Assembly (NCBI RefSeq): GCF_003473485.1
Contig: NC_053046.1
Coordinates: 43,423,832 to 43,487,831, forward strand
Length of the DNA: 64,000 bases
DNA from: Medicago truncatula
Lineage: Eukaryota; Streptophyta; Magnoliopsida; Fabales; Fabaceae
Reading direction: 5' to 3'
Shown in pieces: positions 24,085-35,495 of this stretch (positions are counted from its first letter, which is position 1; every line of letters starts with the position of its first letter). Under the pieces are notes generated by a model that ran no database searches, was not told the origin of the DNA, and was given only the letters and a program-made list of their open reading frames with translations. A program made the position numbers and the translations under genes.

Positions 24085-24770
24085 GTTAAATATGTTTTTG
24101 GTCCCTGTAAATATCCTAACTTTTCGTTTTAATTCATATAAAATTTTCCTTCAACTTTTAGTCCTTATAAAATTTTCTATCATTACTTTTAGTCTCTCCT
24201 TTAAAGTAAATTTTTGTATTTTTTAATGAAATTGTGCATAAATGTATAAAATATTGTAAAGATCACTAAAAAAAAGATTTTTCTTACAAAATTGCGATAT
24301 TTATAAAATGGTTAAATATATTTTTTGTCCCTATAAATATGAAATATTTTCATTTTAGTTCCTCAAAAAAATTTCTTTTAACTTTTAGTCCTCCAAAAAT
24401 TTTTCATCTTCACCTTTGGCCCCTCCTTTAAATTAAACTCACATGTAGAATTCATATTTTTGAATAAAATTTTGCATAAAATATATTATAAGGATCTCTC
24501 CCAAAAAAATATTATAATTATTTACCAAAATATGAATTAAATATGAATTTATATATTTTTTGGTGGTAAAAAAATCATATTTAATTTATGTTATGTTAAA
24601 AAATTCTAATTTTTTTTGGAGTGATTTTTACTGTATTCTATACATTTATGCACAAGTTAATTAAAAAATACAAAAATTTACTTTAAAAAAGTGACTAAAA
24701 GTGTTGGTTGACAATTTTATAGGGACTAAAACGAAAAGTTGGTATAATTATAGTGACAAAATATGTAATC
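24085..24770. mobile_element. TIR element with diverged ends, about 690 bp
   Basis: GGTTAAATATGTTTTTGGTC followed by AACTTTTCGTTTTAATT at the left mirrors GGGACTAAAACGAAAAGTT and ACAAAATATGTAAT at the right. A second internal left-end copy sits at about 24308. Non-coding, so a non-autonomous DNA transposon or a composite. Ends are too diverged for a TSD call. Confidence 0.6.
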
Positions 24771-25355
24771 TCTGATGGAAATTAAATATTTATAGGGACA
24801 AGTTAATTAAATATTTTTTTTTATTTTTTTCTTCTAATGGAAATTTTATTTGAGATTTGTCTCTGATTTCTCTAGTGGAAATGATGTTTCATATGAAATG
24901 TGATTTTAATCTCTTTGGGGAGATTGTCATTTCTTTTATGAGAAAGAAGTTGTGTTCCGTAATGGAATAGTGTTTCATTTGAAACATGAATCTCTTTTAA
25001 GGGATTTGATTGTACTTTCTTTGAAAGGTACAATGAGGACTTGTACACAATAGTATACAATGATCACAATATATATACTATGGTGTGTATTACATTAGTA
25101 CGCTTATTTGGTGATCATGACAACAAGAAATGTTAGTTATATGTGGTTGTGGGTGATATAAACTCTTAATAGTCTAATTTTCACCTATAGCTCTAGCTGA
25201 TAGGTTTTTTGCTTGTCGGCATTGATCATGGTTATTTGTGGTTTTAGTCGAGATACAAAAGTGGCCACTATTATTCAACCAATGTGATTTTTATTAAGTT
25301 TTATTTTATTTTGTTTTATTTTATTTATCAAATCAATGTTGCCCAAGTGGGAGAA
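24771..25355 (+). mobile_element. Likely 3' internal remnant of a copia-like element
   Basis: Non-coding sequence ending in AAGTGGGAGA directly before an LTR start, the position and form of a polypurine tract. No integrase or RT remains. The left limit is uncertain. Confidence 0.4.
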
Positions 25356-26853
25356 TGTTAGAAATTTTTGGTCTTCCATTGATTTATAAAATTAAACATT
25401 TGTTGAATGGTATCTTGATGGGTCTTGGAATATCTATATTGTGATCAATAGATATTGGACATCACACGGTAGGTGTACTTGAATAATGCAGCCTATAATT
25501 GAATGAATCCATGATGGATGGAACCATTCAACTCTTTATAAAAGGGTATGGTTTGATACCTTATAACTATTCATGAAAGAATTGATAGAGCCATTGTAAC
25601 CCTACATGAAAGGGTAGGTCCCCTCTCCACTTTCTCTATAAATATGTCTTGGGGCATATGCAAAAGATAATTCCATATTATCACATACTTACCTATCAAA
25701 GTTTGAGAAAGAAGGAGAGGAAGATCCTATCCAAGATAATTGGAATTCAAGATCATCGAAGAGCATACATACTCGTTGACAATCAATGGCTTCAAGAGGT
25801 AAGTTCTAAACCCTCTTATTTAATTGGCTTAAATGCAATTTTACCCCCCCTATTTTGATTGAATCTGAATTTTACCCCCCTATTTTAAAACTCGGAATTT
25901 TACCCCCTCTATTTTGATTGAATCGGGATTTTGCCCCCCTTATTTTAAAACTCGGAATTTTACCCCCTCTATTTTACGTTTTTTTAGAATTTTGCCCCCT
26001 ATTTTAAAATAAAGAACAAAAAAAATACTAAAAAAAATAAAGAAACGATTAGAAAATATTAATTTGGTAAAAAAAATATAAAGAAAACACAAAAAAAAAC
26101 TAAAAAATAAAAAAACAATGAAATTACAAGAAAAAATTAAATTAAGAATACATGAAAAAACTAGTTTGCACCTCTAAATATTTGTTATTTTCATGTATTT
26201 TAATACTAATTTTTTATTTTATTTTTAGAGATCATACTAGTTTTATGCATTTTTTAAGCCTTAATTATTTGTATTAAATGTTTTTTAATGAAAAAATAAA
26301 AATAAAACCAAAAAAAATACTAAAAAAATGAATAGAAAATACTAGAAAAAAATGCATAAAACTAGTATGATCTCTAAAAATAAAATAAAAAACTAGTACG
26401 AAAATACATGAAAATAGCAAATAATTAGAGGTGCAAACTAGTTTTTTCATGAATTCTTAATTGAATTTTTTCTTGTAATTTCATTGTTTTTCTATTTTTT
26501 AGTTTTTTTTTTGTTGTGTTTTCTTGTTTTTCTTATATTTTTTTACCAAATTAATATTTTCTAATCGTTTCTTTATTTTTCTAGTATTTTTTGGTTCTTT
26601 ATTTTAAAATAGGGGGTAAAATTTTGAAAAAGGTAAAATAGAGGGGGTAAAATTCCGAGTTTTAAAATAAGGGGGGTAAAATTTCGAGTTTTAAAATAGG
26701 GGGGGTGAAATTCAGATTCAATCAAAATAGGAGGGGTAAAATTGCATTTAAGCCTATTTAATTTTAATGGTGTCCTAATTCATGCAACTATGATCAAGGT
26801 TTATTATTCATCATGTGTAAATTATATTTCATGATCTGTGATGAAAATTAACA
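25356..26853 (+). mobile_element. Copia-like LTR (about 560 bp) split by a Mutator-like insertion
   Basis: Starts TGTTAGAAATTTTTGG right after a polypurine tract and ends GAAAATTAACA, giving TGTTA/TAACA termini. A TATA-like CTATAAATATG lies at 25634. After removing 25826-26754 and one 9-bp TSD, 560 bp remain. The 5' LTR is not in the window, so this is the 3' LTR of a decayed element. Confidence 0.6.
25826..26754. mobile_element. Mutator-like foldback element, 929 bp, 9-bp TSD TATTTAATT
   Basis: TATTTAATT flanks it exactly at 25817-25825 and 26755-26763. Ends are GGCTTAAATGCAATTTTACC and its complement. Inside are four left-arm repeats of TTTTACCCCC(C/T), each separated by CGGAATT or GATTGAATC, mirrored on the right arm, and a long A/T-rich inverted core (for example TAGTTTGCACCTC / GAGGTGCAAACTA). 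Nearly the whole element can fold on itself. No coding capacity. The 9-bp TSD is the Mutator-superfamily hallmark. Confidence 0.92.
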
Positions 26854-27296
26854 AGTCATTTACCACATGACAGCCAAGTCACTTGAAATGTCCATGTGGC
26901 ATGTCTTGGTCAGCATTCCGTTAGCCTAGTCAGTACAGTTTGACGGTAAGGATTAAACTTACAAACGGAAAAAAAAAACGTTGGGGATGAAAAATTTAAT
27001 AAAATTTTAGTAAGGTCCAATGTTGGAAGCTCGCTTATTTATAGGAACCTTAAACATAATTAACCCTATTTTTAATATATGTAAATTGACTTCAAGTAGT
27101 TTCAAGTTAAATTATAGTTGTAACAAAAAAAAAAAAGTTTAAATTATAGTTAAGATTATTCGGTTATTAATCCCCAAATTTAAATCTATCTTATATTACT
27201 TCTATACTAATAATAAAGCGAATACACAATTGTTATGGTATAACCTTTTTGTTTTCGCTCAAGGTATAACCTCTTTTTAATATACGTAAGTAAAAA
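26854..27296. other. Intergenic repeat-like DNA, no gene seen
   Basis: Contains phrases such as GCCAAGTCACTTGAAATG and GGTAAGGATTAAACTTACA that read like the end of a dispersed non-coding repeat, but no boundaries could be fixed. Confidence 0.35.
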
Positions 27297-27299
27297 AAA

Positions 27300-29080
27300 A
27301 TTTGAGACATAAAAATGAAATATATTAACACCGGCGATGTGTGCTTCTCAGTACAAGATGTAGCAAAAAGACCACCTCAAGAAACAAGGAGTCATACAAA
27401 GTATATACAAGAAATACATGTTAGTCGATACCCCAAACAAAACAAAGGATCCGACTACCAACTCTGCAAACCATAAACAAACTTGGCATTATTAGCCTTC
27501 AGCCATCATATTGAATGGAATTTTACTTTTTCTAAAAGCTGAAAGATAGGAGTTTCGACATTTTTGAATACTCTGTTATAACGTTCACTCCATATCAGCC
27601 AAACACCAAGAAGCCACAGTAATTGAAGAAACAAACGACGAACTTTTAAGGAACCTGTATAATGAATAAATTGGAGAAAATGCTCAATGATGCTAAACGG
27701 GTCTACTCCCGCCACTCCAATCCAGGCTCTAATTTGCTGCCACAACCAACTGAACATGTCGCAATGAATAAACAAGTGAGCTGCTGACTCCTCAAGCCCG
27801 CACCCTGCAACACACGTAGCCCCCGCCGCTTGCACTATGCCGCGCCTTAGGAGATTGTTTATGGTTGGGAGATTGTCCTTTAGCAGACGCCAAGCAACAA
27901 TGAAAACCTTTAGAGGAACCTGCTTATGCCAAATGAGATCTCTAATTGCGTCAAAAGTGGAAGAGACCGGAGTTGTCATAATGTGATAAGAACCTCGCAC
28001 AGTATATCCCTCATGTATGTCTGGATGCCACTGCCACCTGTCAAGAATATTAGCCTGCACAAATACACTATCAAGTAATAGCCTACACCCCTCTAACATT
28101 TCTTCTTCCCACATCCACAATCTTCTCCTCCAACTCCAAGCCTCTCCCCTATCCTCCCAACCACGAACACACATATCGGCCACAATACTAAATTTATTTG
28201 TCGCTAAATCAAACAAACGACCAAACTTTCTACACAAAGGGACATCTCCTAACCAGTTATCAAACCTAAAGAACGTGTTGTTTCCATCACCTAACACCTT
28301 CGACACCCTTTCACCAAACCAACCACCATCAGCTCCATCGACCCCATCCCTAATCTTCACTACCTCCCTCCACCAAGAAGAAGCACTCCGGCTCCCAACC
28401 TCCAAACTCCCAGCCACCTCACGATATCTCTCCACAAACACCTTATACCAAAACCCACCTCTATCCACCAACATCCGTCAACACCATTTACCTAACAAGG
28501 CTATATTAAACTTCGCCAACTGTCTCACCCCCAGACCTCCATACTCCTTACCTAAACAAGCAGAGCTCCAAGCAATCCAGGAAATTTTCCAGTTATCCTC
28601 ACTCCCTCCCCAATTTTTTTTTTTTTAAATAAAGTTTCAATGGAAAAGATTATATCTGATGGAGCTTTGAAGAAGGAAAGAGCGTAGACAGGAAGCGAGG
28701 TCAAGACAGACTTGAGAAGAATCAAACGGCCTCCAAATGATAGAAAGCGACTCTGACACTTTGACAGTCTAGTTTTAATAATAGACATCATAGGTTCCCA
28801 AAAAGCTAACCTTCAAGGATCACCACCAATTGAGCGACCAAGATACAAAAATGAAATATTACCTACCTTACAATTTAAAATAGATGTCGCCAGTCAACCA
28901 CGAGTTCCCAACATTAATGCCAAACAGTAAACTCTTATGAAAGTTCACTTTTAAACCTGACATGTCAGCAAACAAAGTCAACACCGCCCTTAACACTTGA
29001 ACATTGGCCCAACTCTTAATACCCAGAAATAACGTATCATCAGTAAACTGCTGATGGGACACCAAATTAACCTTAACATC
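27300..29080 (-). mobile_element. 5'-truncated LINE (L1-type) with degraded reverse transcriptase
   Basis: Minus-strand fragments in order: RT motif region with FTDDTLFLG at about 29050 (catalytic YxDD replaced by FTDD), the RT thumb-like SRFLSFGGRLILLKSVL at about 28740, then a 322-codon stretch at 28474-27506. That stretch holds the post-RT region and the zinc-binding domain (VPLKVFIVAWRLL; AAHLFIHCDMFSWLW; GVWLIWSERYNRVF). Frame breaks separate the pieces and the endonuclease is absent. The 3' UTR extends to about 27300. Dead copy; a different subfamily from the LINE at 10-16 kb. Confidence 0.85.
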
Positions 29081-29254
29081 TTTACTTTTAAATTTATTAA
29101 CTATATATCAGCTGTTAAAATTATATCTTTGTTTAATCCCCAAATTCAAATAGCATTGTGAATATTGAATGGATCCTATTCCTAAAGATATTTTATGGCC
29201 AAATCATCCAATACATCTTCCATTCACCATATTTATTTATTTATAATTTTTTTT

Positions 29255-29400
29255 GTCAGGTAGTTTAGTAGCTAGAATTCATCTTTTTAAAGGTGAATAA
29301 GTGGGATGTCCGGAGTTCGAAACCCGAACCCTGCATATAACAATGCATGTACTTATCAATTGAACTATGCTCAGAGGAACATATACATTAGTATTCACTT
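29255..29400 (+). mobile_element. tRNA-derived SINE-like repeat
   Basis: TAGTTTAGTAG (29261-29271) fits the Pol III A box TRGYNNANNNG, and GTTCGAAAC (29315-29323) fits the B box GWTCRANNC. Their spacing is about 43 nt. Downstream CCCTGCATATAACAATGCATG is shared in part with the copy near 52.9 kb. Confidence 0.65.
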
Positions 29401-29972
29401 AACGCTAATTTAAATAATAAAATTGTGGCGAAAAAAATGTGAGACACAAGGTAGCCGCCTCATTTGCCACCACCAGTTGACAATCATTTAATGAGTTAAA
29501 AATACATATTTATCACATGTCATTAATTAATGTGACAACATATTAATGTGACAACATATTATAAAAGAAAAATGTTATATATAAAGTATAAACACAGCAG
29601 TATAATTTTTTTTGTTTTTATAAAGTATATATAAAGTATAAATACATATTTTTTTTTGTTTTTATATCAACCTGAAATAGAACGAAGTAACGAACACAGC
29701 AGTATAGTATATTTTTTTTGTACGTAAAAATATAAATCTTGGAAGAACGGATAAATATAAAGTATAAACACATATTAATTACTTGACTTCTGAAACAGAT
29801 CACAACGTTATTATCGCTGAAAAAGCTCGTTATCATTAGGATTTCCTGTTACTTTGCTGGATGGAATAGATCTCAGGTTACTATATACACTTTGCTCCTT
29901 TGAATATACATTTCGGAAATGCATGCAGACTGCACTACATCTTTCTCCTCTTAATCACCCTCAAAGCTGGAG
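29401..29972. other. Intergenic and F-box gene upstream region
   Basis: AT-rich. Several short direct repeats of TATAAAGTATAAACACA lie at 29580-29775. A TATA-like ACTATATACAC at about 29879 precedes the F-box start by about 95 bp and is a reasonable core promoter candidate. Confidence 0.4.
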
Positions 29973-31220
29973 ATGGACAATTCACTGGCTATTGCTGTCA
30001 TTGACGAAAAGGTTTGGATCAATTTACCTCATGATCTTGTGCTCTTCATTTTGTCAAAACTGCCTTTAAAATCATTGAAGCGGTTTATATGTGTATGCAA
30101 ATCATGGTCTCTCTTATTCGAAAACCCCAATTTCATTAAGATGTACTGCAACAATATTTTATGTAATGATCATTCTGATTATGATGATACATTTCTCATC
30201 TTACATAAACTGCCTTTTAATTATTATCATGGCCAGCATTGTGAGTTTTATTTGCTCTCCAGTGAGAGGTTAGAGAATCGGGTTAAATTAGATTGGCCAC
30301 CTCAATTTCAAGAGATTGATACTAATATTTATGTTGTCGGCTGTGTTAGTATTAATGGCATACTTTGCCTCAAACAAGGATTTAAATATACCCGTCAAGT
30401 TGTGTTGTGGAACCCAACTACTCGTGAGTCTAAGGTCATTCCTCCCAGCCCCGTTGAGAACATAAGACCTAACCGGACCCCTTTCTTCTTTCTTCATGGT
30501 TTTGGCTACGATCACGTTAGCGATGACTATAAAGTGGTTCAAATGATAGATTATTTTCCGGACAATGATCCAGATGATGAGGAAGATTTGATATGGGAAG
30601 ATAGATCATACGATCCCTTGTGGGAGATATATTCTCTCAAAAGTAACTCTTGGAAGAAACTTGAATTTGATATGCGTAATTGTTATTACTATACGCCATT
30701 GCGAGGTATCGGACTCTACACGGATGGAATGTTTCATTGGTGGGCTAAAAGTGAATCCAAAAATATTGAAGAGTGTTTGTTGTCATTTGACTTTAGCAAT
30801 GAGGAGTTGTTTAAAACCCCCATACCCTCAAACATGGATGGTAATTTCAATGTTGAATTCGTGGAGAGACACTTGGCGCTGTTAAATGGCACCATTACTT
30901 TGATATCAAGTTATCGAGAGGAGGCTACTTTTCGCTTATCAATTTTGGGTAAACTTGGTGTGAGAGAATCATGGATAAATCTCTTTATTGTGGGGCCATT
31001 TCACGAGCAGTTTGGATCGTCCTTTCCTTTTTTTGTGTCGCCCATAGGACTTGGTAAGAAGAATAATATAGTCTTCTTAAACAAAAGAGATAATAAAATA
31101 GTTTGGGTTGATTTGAAAACTCAGATGATTGAAGAGCTTGGTGTTGAAGGAGACAAATTTCGTTGTCATATAGGAAAGTACAAGAAAAGCTTTCTTCCGA
31201 TTGAAGGAATAAATACGTAG
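29973..31220 (+). CDS. F-box protein with F-box-associated (FBA type 1) domain
   Basis: Predicted substrate receptor of an SCF ubiquitin ligase: the F-box binds SKP1/ASK and the FBA region would bind the target. Single exon, 415 aa, intact. F-box at about residues 14-55 (INLPHDLVLFILSKLPLKSL, then RFICVCKSW). The FBA domain follows with VVLWNPTTRESKVIP and HGFGYDHVSDDYKVVQM, and ends near residue 400. The ATG at 29973 puts the F-box at the usual N-terminal distance. This is a large, fast-evolving family in legumes, so the target cannot be inferred. A Mutator-like MITE starts about 100 bp after the stop and may fall in its 3' UTR. Confidence 0.95.
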   Translation: MDNSLAIAVIDEKVWINLPHDLVLFILSKLPLKSLKRFICVCKSWSLLFENPNFIKMYCNNILCNDHSDYDDTFLILHKLPFNYYHGQHCEFYLLSSERLENRVKLDWPPQFQEIDTNIYVVGCVSINGILCLKQGFKYTRQVVLWNPTTRESKVIPPSPVENIRPNRTPFFFLHGFGYDHVSDDYKVVQMIDYFPDNDPDDEEDLIWEDRSYDPLWEIYSLKSNSWKKLEFDMRNCYYYTPLRGIGLYTDGMFHWWAKSESKNIEECLLSFDFSNEELFKTPIPSNMDGNFNVEFVERHLALLNGTITLISSYREEATFRLSILGKLGVRESWINLFIVGPFHEQFGSSFPFFVSPIGLGKKNNIVFLNKRDNKIVWVDLKTQMIEELGVEGDKFRCHIGKYKKSFLPIEGINT

Positions 31221-31321
31221 TTGTTTTCTTTGTTTCCACCCAAGAGGTATGTGATTGGATATTAGGATTTTACCTTGCATGCAACGTAGCTTGCCAGTTG
31301 CGTCTATCATAATTATAATTA

Positions 31322-31708
31322 GGTCAAATGCATCTAAAGTTTTTTGTTTTTCTCAAAATGGTCCTTTAAATTTCAAAAGTCTCAAAGTGATCCTTTTAGT
31401 TTCTGAATCGTTTCAGAATCATACTTTCCGTCATTTAAGGAGCAATTTAGAAGGCTTTATGATTATGGTCATGAGTTGATTAGATCAAATCCTTATAGCA
31501 CAGGGCATATCAAAGTTCAACCAATTGAACAAAGTGAAGAAGGTAATGGAGAAGAGTTTATTCATAGACCATTGTTGCCTAGCTTTCGGAGGGAAAACAT
31601 GATTCTGAAACGATTCAAAAACTAAAAGGACCATTTTGGGACTTTTGAAACTTAAAGACCACTTTGGGAAAAACGAAAAACTTAAAGGACCTTTAGATGC
31701 ATTTAACA
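31322..31708. mobile_element. Mutator-like MITE, 387 bp, 9-bp TSD TTATAATTA
   Basis: TTATAATTA stands at 31313-31321 and 31709-31717. The TIRs run from GGTCAAATGCATCTAAAG / CTTTAGATGCATTTAACA inward for over 100 bp (ATGGTCCTTTAA..., TTAGTTTCTGAATCGTTTC and complements). The unique middle carries a short coding-like stretch (31429-31626), listed separately. Confidence 0.92.
31429..31626 (+). pseudogene. Possible MULE transposase fragment inside the MITE
   Basis: An open plus-strand frame of about 66 codons ends at TAA in the right TIR. It reads SFKEQFRRLYDYGHELIRSN, then PYSTGHIKVQP. This resembles the segment before the catalytic domain in plant MULE transposases, commonly EQF..L.DYA.EL..SNPGST. 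The resemblance is from memory of the family. No start codon context and no catalytic residues are present, so it is a relic. Confidence 0.55.
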
Positions 31709-31717
31709 TTATAATTA

Positions 31718-33960
31718 TTATCAAGTGACAAGTATATGACAAAATATGAAGCCATGTGATGATCCCATATATATATATATATATATATTTTAATAACAAC
31801 ATGTGATGATATGAATCATGCTTTATCAATTTTGTTTTGAAGGGTTATTCTTTTCCTATTTACAAATTGATATGGTTAATTTCTATTTCAAGTACAGTAT
31901 GCATGAAATATATACACCTTTGTTTAATTTTTGGCTTTATTTTTTACTTTTACGTTCCAAATGAGTAACTAGGTACGGTTAAGCTTGATGGTTTAGCAAT
32001 TGAGCTTATGAAATTTCATATTGATTTTTTGCAAACAAAAATGTAAAAGCACCCTTGAAATAAACTAGGTAATATATAGGAAGGAAGATACATAAAAATT
32101 TCTTTAATATATTGGAAACAAAACAGATATTTTAAAGTTTTTCTTCCGGTCTTATTTCTGAAACATACATATAGATACACTTGCAATTTTTAATTTGTTG
32201 TTGAATCCATTGAGTTGTTTGTTGAAGTAGTAATTTGTTGTCTCAATTTACTGTGGCGGGTGTATTTTCGTGACTGTTCTATGGTTTCATCGCAGTTGTT
32301 GAAAAGCTACTTATCTGAATTTGTGCTGCATAGATTCCTGCCTCAGACTGTGTTGGTTCTGGTGTATTTTGATCTGCTGCGGCCTGTTTTTCCCTCATTG
32401 AAGATTATTTGGTCCTCTTAACTTGTGTAATTGGTACTAGTGTTGGTGTTATATTTTGATAGGGGTCTGATTTTTCTGGTGTAGTTATTTGGTTGCACTT
32501 TTATTGCATTTGTATGCCTAATAAGTTGAGCTTAGGGCTGTGTACCTTTTGACCCTTTATGATTATCTCTTGTGATCGGTTTAGTGGCGTCGTGTTTCAA
32601 TATATTTCACTTTTTCGAAAAAAATTCTTACTCCGTTTGAAACTAAAAGATATAAATTTCCTACATAGACTATGACACATGGTTTTATTTTTGTCAAAAA
32701 AAAAATAGCACATGTTTCCTACAATTATTAGCTGTTTTGTTTATGCACACAAAGGGATAGTTCTGATTGTAACTTTGTAAGGAGCTTGTCTCCTCTACAT
32801 ATGCTTATCTGTATTAAATTTCAGTTCATATCAATATTTAGATGAAAATTATTAACAGGCTTACATGCACTTTTGGTTCTAAATAACAAATTATTGAATC
32901 GGTTTGGTTCATCGGGTTATTGAATTTCAAAATTGAATTTTTTTGAACAAACAATTCATATTTCTTCAACTTTGTTAAGTTTTTACCCAGATTAAAGAGT
33001 GTTGGTAGTTTTCATGTCCATCGGTTTTGTGCAAACTATTTACCCACCTATTGAAAAATCGCGCTGATTTTCTCTTGAGGAAGAGTTTTGCCATCCATTG
33101 TTAGTCTTTGCAGTTGCGTGCACAAGATACCTATTAACATAGCGCCTTCCCTCTTTGTTCTATATATGCTCTCTTTTGCTCTCTCTTTGACATATTCATT
33201 CCAGAATCAAAATTATTAAGGCTAGGATTTCGTCTGTTTCTTCATTCTCTTTGTTTGCTTTGCAACTCAGGTGTGCTAGAGAGTTTGTGTGTTTTGCACT
33301 TCCTGCTTTGAATTTTTTCTTGTTAATGTTGCTTGTTAATTTTTCTTTGCGATTTTTATAGCCAATTTTTGCTTGTTCTTGTGTAGCCCTGTTAAACGTG
33401 ACTTTTGCTTGTCTCTGCTTTGGTTTGTTCATGTTACTTTTCCTAGAGTCTGTTTGTATAGTGTTTCCTGCTTTGATTTGAGTGTGATTCTAGGGTGACT
33501 TTCGCTTTTGTGTTTTATTTACTTGTTTTGAGTTTTGATTTCCTGTCTATAACCTAATTTTCGAACATAAAAGAAATTTAAAATATATCTAGCATGTGTT
33601 ACTGTAATATTGTCTATAACCTAAAAGAAAATGTTAAATTTTTTTAATTTAGATTAAATAATAAAATTATTAAAAAATATTTTAAATCAAAATTTTAAAA
33701 TTTTAAATAGTATATTTGGTTTCCCTAAAAAAAAGGTTGATATAATGAAAATTTATATTTGTAGTTTTTAAGATATTTATCCTAAATAAAATATTATAGA
33801 TTAATTAAAAATTTAAATGAAGTATTAAGTGGACATGTTCAAAGTAATTTATATAGTTTTTTATTATAAGGCCAGAGCATAAGACATCAAGAAAGTGAAT
33901 AGGTGATTTCTCAACTATACTGTAAACTTGTGCCCAGTGCTCATATATATATTATTAAAA
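31718..33960. other. Intergenic; possible LINE 3'-UTR fragment
   Basis: An AT microsatellite lies at 31768-31790. About 32180-32630 is T/G-rich text (CTGCGGCCTG, GTTGGTTCTGGTGTATTTTG) ending near an A-rich run, in the style of the 3' UTRs of the two LINEs here; it may be a LINE tail. About 33484-33530 shares a phrase with 16612-16660. No gene supported. Confidence 0.4.
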
Positions 33961-34145
33961 AATAGTTTTGCTTACGAGTGTCCTAAGAGCACTCTTTAAG
34001 GATTCTTAATAAAAAAATTATTCTTTAAAAAAGTCAAAAATTTCAATTTTCAATGCATTGATTTCATAAACTTAGACAAAAACTTACTATATAAAGTTAC
34101 TAAACAATGTCCTAAGGGCACTTGTTAACATTTTCCTTAAAAGAA
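33961..34145. mobile_element. Degenerate TIR MITE
   Basis: GAGTGTCCTAAGAGCACTC at the left and TGTCCTAAGGGCACTTGTTA at the right enclose AT-rich sequence. A related half-copy (AACAAGTTGTAAGGGCACTTG) occurs at about 38368. Ends and TSD are unresolved. Confidence 0.5.
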
Positions 34146-34293
34146 GGGGAAAAATTACAAGAAAAAAAACTGGGGGACATAGACCTAACCCAATAAAAAC
34201 ACACACATGTGCCGGACAACCCAAATGGGCATTACAAACATTTTAAGCCACACGTAAGATCCAACCTTCAATGATTAATCCTAATTAAACAAA

Positions 34294-34479
34294 GGCTTAA
34301 ATATGTATTTCATCCCTGCAATTAGGGGTCGTTTAAAAATTGGTCCCTGTATTCGCTAATCCTTGCAAACTAGCCTTGCATTCTTTAATGATTTAAAATT
34401 GCATTCAAGAAAGTGAATAGGTGATTTAAAAATTGGTCCTGTATTCGTTAATTGCAAGGATGAAATACATATTTAAGCC
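34294..34479. mobile_element. Mutator-like MITE, 186 bp, 9-bp TSD TTAAACAAA
   Basis: TTAAACAAA stands at 34285-34293 and 34480-34488. TIRs begin GGCTTAAATATGTATTTCAT, and an internal pair follows (TTTAAAAATTGGTCCCTGTATTCG and a variant). The GGCTTAAAT end is shared with the 929-bp element at 25826. Confidence 0.92.
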
Positions 34480-34488
34480 TTAAACAAA

Positions 34489-34959
34489 TGTAAGCTATCT
34501 GGTGTATGAACCAACCGTCAACACAGCACAGTCCAAGACCCAACAACTCCTTGCAGCAAGGCAACAAGCAACAGAGACTCTTTCGAGTCCAATTAGTCCA
34601 ATGTCAATCATACGAATGACTAGGATTCCAAAGCAGTCTGAAATCAGCCACAAGGACTACGACAGATATTCAAACAACATCGACGCATCACCTTATTTTT
34701 GAATTTTCCCCTTCTTCTCTTCAAGTATTTTGCGCTTCTCAAAGTTTTGTTTGATGGTATTTCTTTAGTGTTGGTTACTTCGTTGTTCGAATGCAATTTC
34801 TTACAATTCTCCAATATCCGGTATATTTTCTTCCTTTTGTTTTTTGTGTTTTTCAACTCCTTAGTGGTTTGGGTTTTGCTTTTATTTTATGGTTGTTTGT
34901 TGTTTGATGAATACACATAAGTTGTTAGGCTTAGATACAAGGTAGGGGGAACATAGTTG

Positions 34960-35004
<45 letters not shown>

Positions 35005-35495
35005 TATGTTGTTTCATTCTCTTTTTGTTGTGGTAGAGAGTGGTGTGTCTCTGGTGAGTTTTTGGTTTGGAATGGGTGCATTGGGTGGGAAAAAACTGGG
35101 TCAAGCTAGGCTTGAGGATTACTCTGTACTGCGCTGAGTCACATAAACTAAGGGATCTGTAGACAATTGGTGATAGACAACTTCATGGCATGTTCTTGGC
35201 ATATCAACAATAGTCCATGCGAAGAGGCCAACATTTTCTCTCACGCAAGCAACCAATCGTCTCTATGAATCTTCTCCTAGACGAATATGAAGGAACTCTT
35301 CATCAAGGATTGATTTGTATATTTCCTTCATCAAAGTATATCTTCTTTTTCTCGTTGAGATCAAATTTGTCAAAGCAATTGAATAGTTCGATCATACTAA
35401 TCTCAAACATTGTGTGTTTTTTTTTTTGGTGCTCGACTTTGCTGTAACTCAGATGATTTGCTTCTTGTTATGGCGTTTTTAGTATTCTCGACCTC
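34489..35495. other. Intergenic with AT microsatellite
   Basis: A 66-codon ORF at 34502-34702 is of ordinary composition but unrecognised. (TA)n runs from 34962 to 35002. No repeat boundary or gene could be set. Confidence 0.4.

Noticed and set aside
28017-28628. 203-codon plus-strand ORF
   Set aside because: It lies opposite the LINE ORF2 coding strand, whose zinc-binding domain is recognisable. The plus frame is a shadow, rich in Ser/Pro/Leu as expected.
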